Shown: positions 9,061 to 15,126 of the stretch, one piece after another
Layout: each line of letters starts with the position of its first letter
Numbering within the stretch: the stretch's first letter is position 1
Assembly (NCBI RefSeq): GCF_000787375.1
Contig: NZ_JRJU01000003.1
Location: forward strand, 186,001 to 250,000
Length of the DNA stretch: 64,000 nucleotides
From: Halalkalibacter okhensis
GTDB taxonomy: Bacteria; Bacillota; Bacilli; Bacillales; Bacillaceae_D
Direction of reading: 5' to 3'
The notes under the pieces: generated by a model
Database searches by the model: none
Told to the model about the DNA's origin: nothing
What the model saw: only the letters and a program-made list of their open reading frames with translations
Made by a program: the position numbers and the translations under genes

Positions 9061-10701
9061 CTACCCAGCACAACAAGATAATTTCGATACGTCTTTATCA
9101 AACGTAAGTGCAGCTAATTTTAGCCCTTCTGCCATCGTTAAATAAGGGGCAAGGCTTTCTTTTAAGTCTTCTACTGTTAAACCGAATTTTACGGCTAGAG
9201 TCGCTGCATAAATCACGTCCCCTGCATTTTCCGAGACGATATGAACACCTAACACTTTTAATGTTTTTGCATCTACTACAAGTTTAAAAACACCGGTTGT
9301 TTCTCTATTCACAATCGCTCTTGGAACAGCTTCTAACGGCAACACAGATGTTTTTACTTGATAGCCCTTTTCTTTGGCTTGTGCTTCTGTTAATCCCACC
9401 GTTGCAATCGATGGATTGGTAAACGTAACACCCGGCACAACCGATAAATTTACTTTTTTGTTTAACCCACCAATCGCATTATCAGCGACAATTCCACCTT
9501 CATATGCTGCGACATACACAAATTGCGGCCCTAAGGTGACATCTCCTGCTGAGTAAACTTTTTCATTACTAGTCTGAGCAAAGTCATTAATGATTATCTC
9601 TTGTCGTTTTCCAACGTCAACACCTGCTGCTTGTAGGTTTAAGTTGTCTGTATTTGGTTTTCTTCCTGTTGCAACAAGTAATTGCTCTGATTCGATTATT
9701 TTTTCCTTGCCATCAACTGAAACATAAACCTTTTTGATTTCGCCTTCTTGCTCAACACGCTCAAAGGTTGCCCCTTTTACAAGGTTTATGCCTTGATCAA
9801 GTAGTGCTTTTTCGACGGCTTCAGAAATCTCAGGATCATATTCTTTTAAAAGGCGCTCACTTCTTTGCATGAGCGTAACTTCTGATCCTAAATTGTGAAA
9901 CAACTGTCCAAGCTCCATTCCAATATACCCTGAACCAATGACTGTCAGGCGTTTGGGCACCTTCTTTAATTCGAGTAGTGTTGTACTTGTTAGATACTCG
10001 ACTTCTTCAAGTCCTGAAATTGGCGGTAAGGATGGAGAAGCACCTGTCGCAATTAAAAAGTGTTTAGCCGTTAATTTCTTCTCATTTACTTGAACGGTAT
10101 CTTCAGCGATAAATTCAGCTTCACCCTCTATTAAATCAAAGCCATATTCATCAATTAAATCAACATATTTCTGGTTACGAAGCTCACTAACGAGCTCATT
10201 CTTTTGTTTAATTAAAGGAGCTAATTCCACTTCACCTGCAGATGTTTGTAACCCTATAAATGGATTTACTTTTGCCAGATGATTAATTTCTCCTGCACGA
10301 AGAAGCGTTTTTGATGGAACACAACCAATATTTACGCATGTTCCGCCAACCGTTCCACGTTCAATCATCCCAACTTTCGCTCCGTATTCAATCGCTTTAA
10401 TGGCAGCAGAAAAAGCCGCTCCTCCTGAACCGATAATGAGTAAATCATAATTACCTTCACTACCTAGTTCCACATTCTCTTTTGATGAGATTTCTTCTAT
10501 GTCTCCCGCTTGATATTTTGCATTATTAATTGCCTTTTTGGCATTTTCAACTTCCACTTCATCCGGTAGTTCAAACACTGCTTCACTGCGTTGATAACTA
10601 ACGTCGATGTTTTTTGCACCGATATTTTCAAGTGCAACAGCTACATGTTCTTCACAGCCAGTGCATGTCATACCTTGTACATTTATTTTGAATTTTTCCA
10701 C
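9061..10701 (-). CDS. merA: MerA, mercuric reductase
   Basis: Cytosolic FAD-dependent enzyme reducing Hg(II) to Hg(0) with NADPH, 546 aa. One N-terminal HMA domain has GMTCTGC (Cys 13 and 16). The FAD motif is [11 protein letters not shown], the redox-active pair GGTCVNIGC (Cys 122 and 127), and the C-terminal mercury-binding vicinal pair SCCAG (Cys 543-544). All catalytic cysteines are encoded as Cys, in contrast to the two upstream genes. It starts at GTG with GAGGAGGG upstream. It is the last gene of merR-merT-merP-merA, 31 nt after merP, and a strong terminator follows. Confidence 0.97.
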   Translation of the reverse strand: MEKFKINVQGMTCTGCEEHVAVALENIGAKNIDVSYQRSEAVFELPDEVEVENAKKAINNAKYQAGDIEEISSKENVELGSEGNYDLLIIGSGGAAFSAAIKAIEYGAKVGMIERGTVGGTCVNIGCVPSKTLLRAGEINHLAKVNPFIGLQTSAGEVELAPLIKQKNELVSELRNQKYVDLIDEYGFDLIEGEAEFIAEDTVQVNEKKLTAKHFLIATGASPSLPPISGLEEVEYLTSTTLLELKKVPKRLTVIGSGYIGMELGQLFHNLGSEVTLMQRSERLLKEYDPEISEAVEKALLDQGINLVKGATFERVEQEGEIKKVYVSVDGKEKIIESEQLLVATGRKPNTDNLNLQAAGVDVGKRQEIIINDFAQTSNEKVYSAGDVTLGPQFVYVAAYEGGIVADNAIGGLNKKVNLSVVPGVTFTNPSIATVGLTEAQAKEKGYQVKTSVLPLEAVPRAIVNRETTGVFKLVVDAKTLKVLGVHIVSENAGDVIYAATLAVKFGLTVEDLKESLAPYLTMAEGLKLAALTFDKDVSKLSCCAG

Positions 10702-10732
10702 TCTACACCCTCCTCTTTTTTCTTACATTTTC

Positions 10733-11047
10733 CTATTTTCTTATTTCATAACCCAATTCAGAAATCACTTTTTCAATTTCAGCTAGACTTATTTCTGATG
10801 GATCATAGGATAGTGTTGTTTCACCTGAACCCTCAACATCAACTTCATATACACCATCCAAGTTGGAAACGGCGGAACTCACCGTAAAAGCGCAACCATC
10901 TCATGTAAATCCATCGATTTGAAGTGAAACTGATTCTATGTTTTCAGGTGGAACTTCTTTTGTATCACTCTGACCACCCTGTTGCCCACAGCCAGATAAA
11001 ATGAAAACCACTCCCATTATGATTGCCAAATATGTTAAGTATTTCAT
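10733..11047 (-). CDS. merP: MerP-like mercury-binding lipoprotein with in-frame TGA (putative selenoprotein)
   Basis: 104-codon gene read through one TGA at codon 49 (10901-10903). The N-terminus is a lipoprotein signal (hydrophobic stretch then ILSGC lipobox, Cys 20). The mature part is a heavy-metal-associated domain whose GMTCxxC motif reads GFT-TGA-DGC. The codon for the first mercury-binding Cys is therefore TGA, and the second Cys (52) is kept. The frame is otherwise open, starts 5 nt after merT and ends 31 nt before merA. A SECIS-like hairpin follows the TGA. The likely role is extracellular Hg(II) capture and hand-over to MerT. Selenocysteine insertion is inferred; without it the product stops at 48 residues. 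Confidence 0.82.
10869..10885 (-). promoter_or_regulatory. Candidate SECIS hairpin in merP
   Basis: On the - strand ACGGTG pairs with CGCCGT (6 bp, one G-U) around a 5-nt loop AGTTC. There are 21 nt between the TGA and the apical loop, and G is the second loop base. This fits the bacterial SECIS model (loop 16-37 nt downstream, G in the first two loop positions). Folding and SelB binding are untested. Confidence 0.6.
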
Positions 11048-11052
11048 AAAAG

Positions 11053-11352
11053 TTATAACCCCTGTCCAATTAGTGTATAAAGGATCATTGCTCCAGAAAC
11101 AACGGTACTAATCCATAACAACTTTTCCGTTTTCTTAGATTTCTTTTTTTGTTTCCACACTAGGAAGTGAGCAATGAAAAGCATAATCACCGTAATGACA
11201 ATAAACCACATTCGATATGGCAGAAACGCCACAGCAAGTGTTCCAGCTAAACCACTTAGACCAAGTGGTATTAAAATCGCTAAGCCAATTCAACAAAGGC
11301 TTGCTAAAAAAGCAGAAAATATTGAACCAATCGCAACCATTCTTTCTTTCAT
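11053..11352 (-). CDS. merT: MerT mercuric transport protein with in-frame TGA (putative selenoprotein)
   Basis: 100-codon frame (99 residues) read through one TGA at codon 21 (11290-11292). It encodes a MerT-type inner-membrane Hg(II) importer with three hydrophobic helices (around residues 7-30, 36-62 and 80-95). In Bacillus MerT the first helix carries SLCCIG; here it reads SLC-TGA-IG. Exactly the second Cys of the essential Cys-Cys pair is replaced by TGA. The GAGGAG ribosome site, the 12-nt gap to merR, and the close junction to merP are intact. A perfect SECIS-like hairpin follows. Reading as selenocysteine is the simplest explanation; the alternative is a nonsense mutation. Confidence 0.84.
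11251..11269 (-). promoter_or_regulatory. Candidate SECIS hairpin in merT
   Basis: Perfect 7-bp stem ACCACTT / AAGTGGT with a 5-nt loop GGTCT (- strand). There are 27 nt between the TGA and the loop, and G occupies the first two loop positions. This agrees with the bacterial SECIS consensus geometry. It lies wholly in the coding sequence, as bacterial SECIS elements do. Confidence 0.65.
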
Positions 11353-11364
11353 TATCAAGACTCC

Positions 11365-11766
11365 TCATTTCTCTTCAATTAATGTGTCAATAATCGGGCA
11401 TTCATGTAACTTTTTTTCATTTGGACAACGATTTTTTAAATCTTGCAGCATACGTTCAATTCGTTTTAAATCCCTTATTTGCTTTTGAACTTCCTCTTCT
11501 TTTTTAGATACAAATTCAAACATATCTTGGCAACGAACCTCATCTTGATCGACAACGCCTAGTAATTTATGAATTTCATTTAAAGAAAAGCCGAGTTCTT
11601 GCATTCGCTTAATAAACCCGACACGTTTTACCGCATTCTCTGAATAAAGCCGATAACCGGCATTTGTTCGTGAAGGTTCCTGTAGTAACTTTTTTCTTTC
11701 GTAGTATCTAATTGTTTCTTTATTTACCCCGCATTTATCTGCAAACTCACTAATACGGTAGCTCAT
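11365..11766 (-). CDS. merR: MerR, mercury-responsive activator/repressor
   Basis: MerR-family regulator, 133 aa. The N-terminal winged helix (ISEFADKCGVNKETIRYYERKKLL) is followed by a dimerisation helix and the mercury site formed by Cys 79, Cys 114 and Cys 123 (RCQDM ... NRCPNEKKLHECPII). These match the three ligands of Gram-positive MerR. A frame opens further upstream at 11871, but the ATG at 11766 has an AGGTGA ribosome site and gives the family N-terminus. It is the first gene of the mer operon, so it controls its own promoter along with merT, merP and merA. Confidence 0.95.
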   Translation of the reverse strand: MSYRISEFADKCGVNKETIRYYERKKLLQEPSRTNAGYRLYSENAVKRVGFIKRMQELGFSLNEIHKLLGVVDQDEVRCQDMFEFVSKKEEEVQKQIRDLKRIERMLQDLKNRCPNEKKLHECPIIDTLIEEK

Positions 11767-11785
11767 CAGATTCACCTCATTTAAA

Positions 11786-11817
11786 ATTATAAACCATGTA
11801 CTAAGGTACATAGTCAA
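11786..11817 (-). promoter_or_regulatory. mer operon promoter with MerR operator
   Basis: -35 TTGACT (11812-11817) and -10 TATAAT (11786-11791) are separated by a 20-bp spacer. The spacer holds the perfect dyad ATGTAC-CTTA-GTACAT (11796-11811). Overlong spacers with a central dyad are the hallmark of MerR-activated promoters. Hg-MerR untwists the DNA to realign the elements. Confidence 0.9.
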
Positions 11818-11842
11818 GTATCGGGGGGAATTTTTCACTTTT

Positions 11843-12898
11843 TTAATAAGGAGCATAATACACAAACCCACTCGCCTTCACATAAAACCCATCGCCAGGT
11901 ACATATATTGCTCCACCAAAGGTATCATAGGTCGTTGTTGTAAAGCCTGGTTGTTCCACTCCTTCCCAAGTCACTCCATCATCTGATACATAAAGCATGC
12001 TTTCGTTAAAAAGAGCAAACTTCCCCCAAGCATCCATCCATATGATATTTTGAGGGTTAGCAATTCGATTGTCAGCAAGATCGCCAACATGGGAAAGGTT
12101 CGTTTCTGTTAGCTGTGTAGCACTATCATTCAGTACACAAAGGTTCACATGATAAGTGTTATTGACATATCTCCACCTCATCACAAACAACTTCCCCTGA
12201 ATGGACCTGATAAACATATACCGACTATTATAATTATCTTCTGGTATTGTTGTGGTCCATGATGTTGGACTAGAAGAACTGGCTACTGCAATCGATCGGT
12301 CACCACCAACCACACCAACAAATTGTCCTTTATGGGTAGTAAGATACCTAAAAATCGGAACCCCACCGCCACTTGCTAGCGGCCATTCGGTTCTTTCGGT
12401 CAACGAGTCAAAACTATAATAAATAGGGGTTTGGTTATACCACCAACTGACAACTCCACTGCCTCTATCAACATCATAAGCACCAGTCGTCATCGCATTT
12501 TGAGCCCCAACACAGTACCCAGCATTATGCCAAGTGATACCGTCAAAGGAAGCTATGATGTTTGCAAATCCCGTTATTTTTGCTAGAAACACGCCACCAC
12601 CAGCATAAAGTATCTCAGGTTCCCCATGTGCCCACCAAGATACATCAACCACCGTCCATTGCCTCGTTGTTTTGTTGTAATAGGACATATAAGGTGTTTT
12701 CGCATGATACACAGCGATTTGAACGTTCCCGTTATCATGAACATTTATTTGCCTTTCACTTTCATATTGACTGTACCCAAAGTCGTAATAATATTTTCTT
12801 TGCCAGCTCAAGGTAGGGATAGGAAGAATAAGTTCACCTCTGCCACCAAAAGCTGTCCAGATCGCTAATGTATTATTGAAATTTCGATCATAACTCAT
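11843..12898 (-). CDS. Asp-box beta-propeller-like phage tail protein
   Basis: About 351 aa. Sequence repeats rich in Trp, Gly and Tyr include two Asp-box motifs (SFDGITW and SDDGVTW), typical of sialidase-like or BNR beta-propellers. No catalytic signature is recognised. Its position downstream of the tail endopeptidase gene suggests a tail tip, fibre or receptor-binding component. A longer frame opens at 12985; the ATG at 12898 is chosen for its strong GGAGGGGA ribosome site. It is sandwiched between the two MerR-regulated cargo modules. Its exact function is not assigned. Confidence 0.7.
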   Translation of the reverse strand: MSYDRNFNNTLAIWTAFGGRGELILPIPTLSWQRKYYYDFGYSQYESERQINVHDNGNVQIAVYHAKTPYMSYYNKTTRQWTVVDVSWWAHGEPEILYAGGGVFLAKITGFANIIASFDGITWHNAGYCVGAQNAMTTGAYDVDRGSGVVSWWYNQTPIYYSFDSLTERTEWPLASGGGVPIFRYLTTHKGQFVGVVGGDRSIAVASSSSPTSWTTTIPEDNYNSRYMFIRSIQGKLFVMRWRYVNNTYHVNLCVLNDSATQLTETNLSHVGDLADNRIANPQNIIWMDAWGKFALFNESMLYVSDDGVTWEGVEQPGFTTTTYDTFGGAIYVPGDGFYVKASGFVYYAPY

Positions 12899-12996
12899 GA
12901 ACTCCCCTCCGTTTGAGCATAAAAAAGACCTGCAATCGCAAGCCCCTCTAATCGCTATAACATTATATCCATATAATTTATTCAACCATTAAATAA

Positions 12997-13019
12997 AACA
13001 AGGGTTAATCACCCTTGTT
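12997..13019 (-). terminator. Terminator after the redoxin gene
   Basis: Perfect 9-bp stem AACAAGGGT / ACCCTTGTT with a 5-nt loop, followed on the - strand by TTTATTT. It closes the second MerR module. Confidence 0.8.
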
Positions 13020-13031
13020 CAAATAGTAAAG

Positions 13032-13301
13032 TTATTGACCTAATCCAGCTGATTTCAATGCATCTACATTTACACCATTGTTATTACAACAATCAATTAA
13101 CTTCCCATTGATTGCAACGGCTGGAACAGATTGAACACCATATTCTTTCGCTTTTGTTTCACATTCATTTGTTGCACATCCTTTATTTAAATCATAAACA
13201 ACCACTTCACAGTTATCACAAGCTAAGTCTTTTACTTGTTTTACAACATCGTCACATAAATAACAACCAGATGTGAATACTTCTACTAAACGTTTAGCCA
13301 T
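13032..13301 (-). CDS. Small Cys-rich thioredoxin/glutaredoxin-like protein
   Basis: About 89 aa with a thioredoxin-like fold signature: beta-strand LVEVFTSGCYLC (CxxC, Cys 13 and 16), then QSVPAVAINGKLI with the cis-Pro loop. It has six further cysteines (CDNC, a C-x4-C pair and a vicinal Cys-Cys near residues 71-72), which suggests thiol metal binding or reduction. The start ATG at 13301 sits 9 nt after AGGAG. Another ATG lies two codons upstream. It overlaps the preceding merR-like gene by 8 nt, so the two form an operon. The precise substrate is unknown; a role in mercury or thiol stress is inferred from context. Confidence 0.75.
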   Translation of the reverse strand: MAKRLVEVFTSGCYLCDDVVKQVKDLACDNCEVVVYDLNKGCATNECETKAKEYGVQSVPAVAINGKLIDCCNNNGVNVDALKSAGLGQ

Positions 13302-13716
13302 TTCCATTCACTCCTTCAGTAAAATTTTTAATAATTGGACATTCATTCTTCGGAACACCAGAACCAGGACACTTTTCTGCTAAGTCCTCAAGCAGTGCTT
13401 TCATCTGATGCAGATTACGAATTTTACTTTCAATTTCTGTTACTTTGTTTGTTGCATATTCGTAAATTTCTTCTGAATGAAAGTCTTCATCATTTTTGGA
13501 AGCAGATAAGAGCGTTTTTATTTCCTCAAGCGTAAACCCTAAATCTTGAGTACGCTTAATGAATTGAATATCTTTTACCACTTCTTTAGCAAATTTTCTG
13601 TATCCTGATTCATTACGAGGAGGTTCCGAAATCAAACCGCGTCTTTCATAATATCGAATAGTTTCAATATTAACATCTGCTTGTTTCGCCACTTGACCTA
13701 TTGTTAATCCTTCCAT
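13294..13716 (-). CDS. MerR-family regulator, variant metal site
   Basis: 140 aa. It has a MerR-type winged helix (IGQVAKQADVNIETIRYYERRGLI), coiled-coil and C-terminal loop. Compared with the other MerR, the first metal-ligand Cys is replaced by His (DFHSEE against RCQDM). The last two are kept but spaced C-x9-C instead of C-x8-C. It may therefore sense a different thiophilic ion or bind mercury differently. The ribosome site is GAGGGGATGAA upstream. It is followed by the redoxin gene with overlap and preceded by a MerR-style promoter. Confidence 0.88.
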   Translation of the reverse strand: MEGLTIGQVAKQADVNIETIRYYERRGLISEPPRNESGYRKFAKEVVKDIQFIKRTQDLGFTLEEIKTLLSASKNDEDFHSEEIYEYATNKVTEIESKIRNLHQMKALLEDLAEKCPGSGVPKNECPIIKNFTEGVNGNG

Positions 13717-13737
13717 TTCATCCCCTCCTCAGTTCTT

Positions 13738-13769
13738 AGTATGCACCCCGTACCATAGTACAGGGTCAA
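13738..13769 (-). promoter_or_regulatory. MerR-type promoter of the redoxin module
   Basis: -35 TTGACC (13764-13769), 20-bp spacer, -10 CATACT (13738-13743). The spacer holds a GTAC-N4-GTAC dyad (13750-13761) with flanking CCC/GGG symmetry. The overlong spacer indicates activation by the adjacent MerR-like protein. Confidence 0.8.
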
Positions 13770-13838
13770 TAGTAATTTTTAGTAATTTATTTTATTGAAA
13801 ATAACTGTATATCATTTTATAACTAATATTATATATGT

Positions 13839-13887
13839 AAAAGGAGCTCTTTACTTTAACTTACTTCGTAATAACAAGTGCTCCTTT
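13839..13887 (-). terminator. Possible terminator after tail endopeptidase gene
   Basis: AAAGGAGC / GCTCCTTTT arms are separated by about 32 nt on the - strand. This gives a long-loop hairpin with a T-rich end just beyond the phage tail gene and before the cargo module. Confidence 0.45.
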
Positions 13888-13932
13888 ATCAGCAATTAAA
13901 CCCTATTATTGTTCACGGTCCTCTATTCTAAA

Positions 13933-15090
13933 TTACCCCTCCTCCACCTTATCAATCCCAGTAATTCGACCACTGCCATCAGTCGTATAGTTATAATTGG
14001 CAGTTGTACCATCCACATAAGTAATCTTAAACATTGAAGTATCTACCAACAACGAAGATACTTCTTTTAATAGTAATTCTGAAAAGATATCTTCTAGAGT
14101 TATAGATGTAATTCTTCCATTATTGTCCGCAGTGTAGCTGTACTCTGCATGGTACTGATGGGTGTCCCCTTTTTCTACTTCATAGGTAACATTAATCGAA
14201 TTCACATCGACAGTCAGGTTTTTTACAATCGTATATGAAATACCAAGTTGATTCACTTGATACTGAAGGCCATCGACAGAACTACCAACTTGAGTTAAAG
14301 AAGATTCTACTGTACTCACGGAACTTTCAATTCGGTAAAACGTGTCAGAGATGCTCGGTCTATACCTTCCCACTTCTACACGAATGTTGTATCGGTAAAA
14401 AGGGTTGTACTCTAGTGAAATAATCCTTGTTTTTACATTAATACCAAGTGGTTTAAAGACGATATGAACATTGTCACCAACAGCTAGGTTCAAAAGCTTA
14501 AAGAAAGATATGTCATAAGAAGAGGCGTTTTCCCTCGAGTCATAAGAGACAGATACATTCGTTACATTTTTTGTGTCCATCACAGATTTATGTTCATCAC
14601 TCCCTCGGTGGCTTCGAATATTAATCTGGTAGCCATCGTACTCTATCTCTCCACCTAATAGAGCAATAAACTGCATCAATGCGGCTCGTCTTCTAACCAA
14701 TTGGTTTATTTTCATATTAATAGTATTGGTGAATTCAACCACACCTACAGAAAAAGGAGTCCCAACTAGCAGTAATCCGAGTCCTTCAGCTGGATCCCCG
14801 GAAAAATCAAAGTCATCAATTCTGTATCGGTCATCATTTAAGGTGTACGACACGTGTTCACAAGTTACTGAACAAATCGGAAGACTACCTTGAATGGATT
14901 TATTAATTTGAACAATTTCAAAGAACTGCTCGTTTATCTTCGCCACTTGTTTTGTTTTTAGGGCAAGGGCAGATTTGGTCAGAACCGTAAAAGATAGGGT
15001 AAACTCACCTTCAAGCGTTTCTCGGATGTTCGCTGTCATTACCTTTTTCACAGTTTGGATTAGAGTGTTTCCTGCAAAAATTTCAATCAT
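13933..15090 (-). CDS. Phage tail spike / tail-associated endopeptidase (Tal-like)
   Basis: 385 aa. The N-terminal 250 residues resemble the prophage tail endopeptidase (Tal, gp18/gp44-like baseplate hub) domain, starting IEIFAGNTLIQTV and including CEHVSYTL. The C-terminal part has coiled-coil-like and beta-rich segments (IESSVSTVESSLTQVGSS, then two similar YTADNNGRITSI / YTTDGSGRITGI repeats). It would form the tail tip that opens the cell wall on infection. It directly follows the tape-measure gene; no separate Dit gene lies between. Confidence 0.82.
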   Translation of the reverse strand: MIEIFAGNTLIQTVKKVMTANIRETLEGEFTLSFTVLTKSALALKTKQVAKINEQFFEIVQINKSIQGSLPICSVTCEHVSYTLNDDRYRIDDFDFSGDPAEGLGLLLVGTPFSVGVVEFTNTINMKINQLVRRRAALMQFIALLGGEIEYDGYQINIRSHRGSDEHKSVMDTKNVTNVSVSYDSRENASSYDISFFKLLNLAVGDNVHIVFKPLGINVKTRIISLEYNPFYRYNIRVEVGRYRPSISDTFYRIESSVSTVESSLTQVGSSVDGLQYQVNQLGISYTIVKNLTVDVNSINVTYEVEKGDTHQYHAEYSYTADNNGRITSITLEDIFSELLLKEVSSLLVDTSMFKITYVDGTTANYNYTTDGSGRITGIDKVEEG

Positions 15091-15126
15091 TGCCTATCTG
15101 CCCTCCCTTCGCAATCTGAGGTTCAT

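Noticed and set aside
11053-11352. merT and merP as plain pseudogenes
   Set aside because: Both have only a single TGA, each at a functional Cys codon, no other damage, intact spacing and a SECIS-like hairpin. Kept as an alternative, but less likely.
11135-11368. A 77-residue open frame over merT
   Set aside because: It is a different frame from the real merT and matches no family; the true MerT frame, read through its TGA, has full similarity to MerT.
9061-11766. Genome-wide reassignment of TGA as a sense codon
   Set aside because: Other genes in the window, for example merR and terS, end at TGA with normal family lengths.
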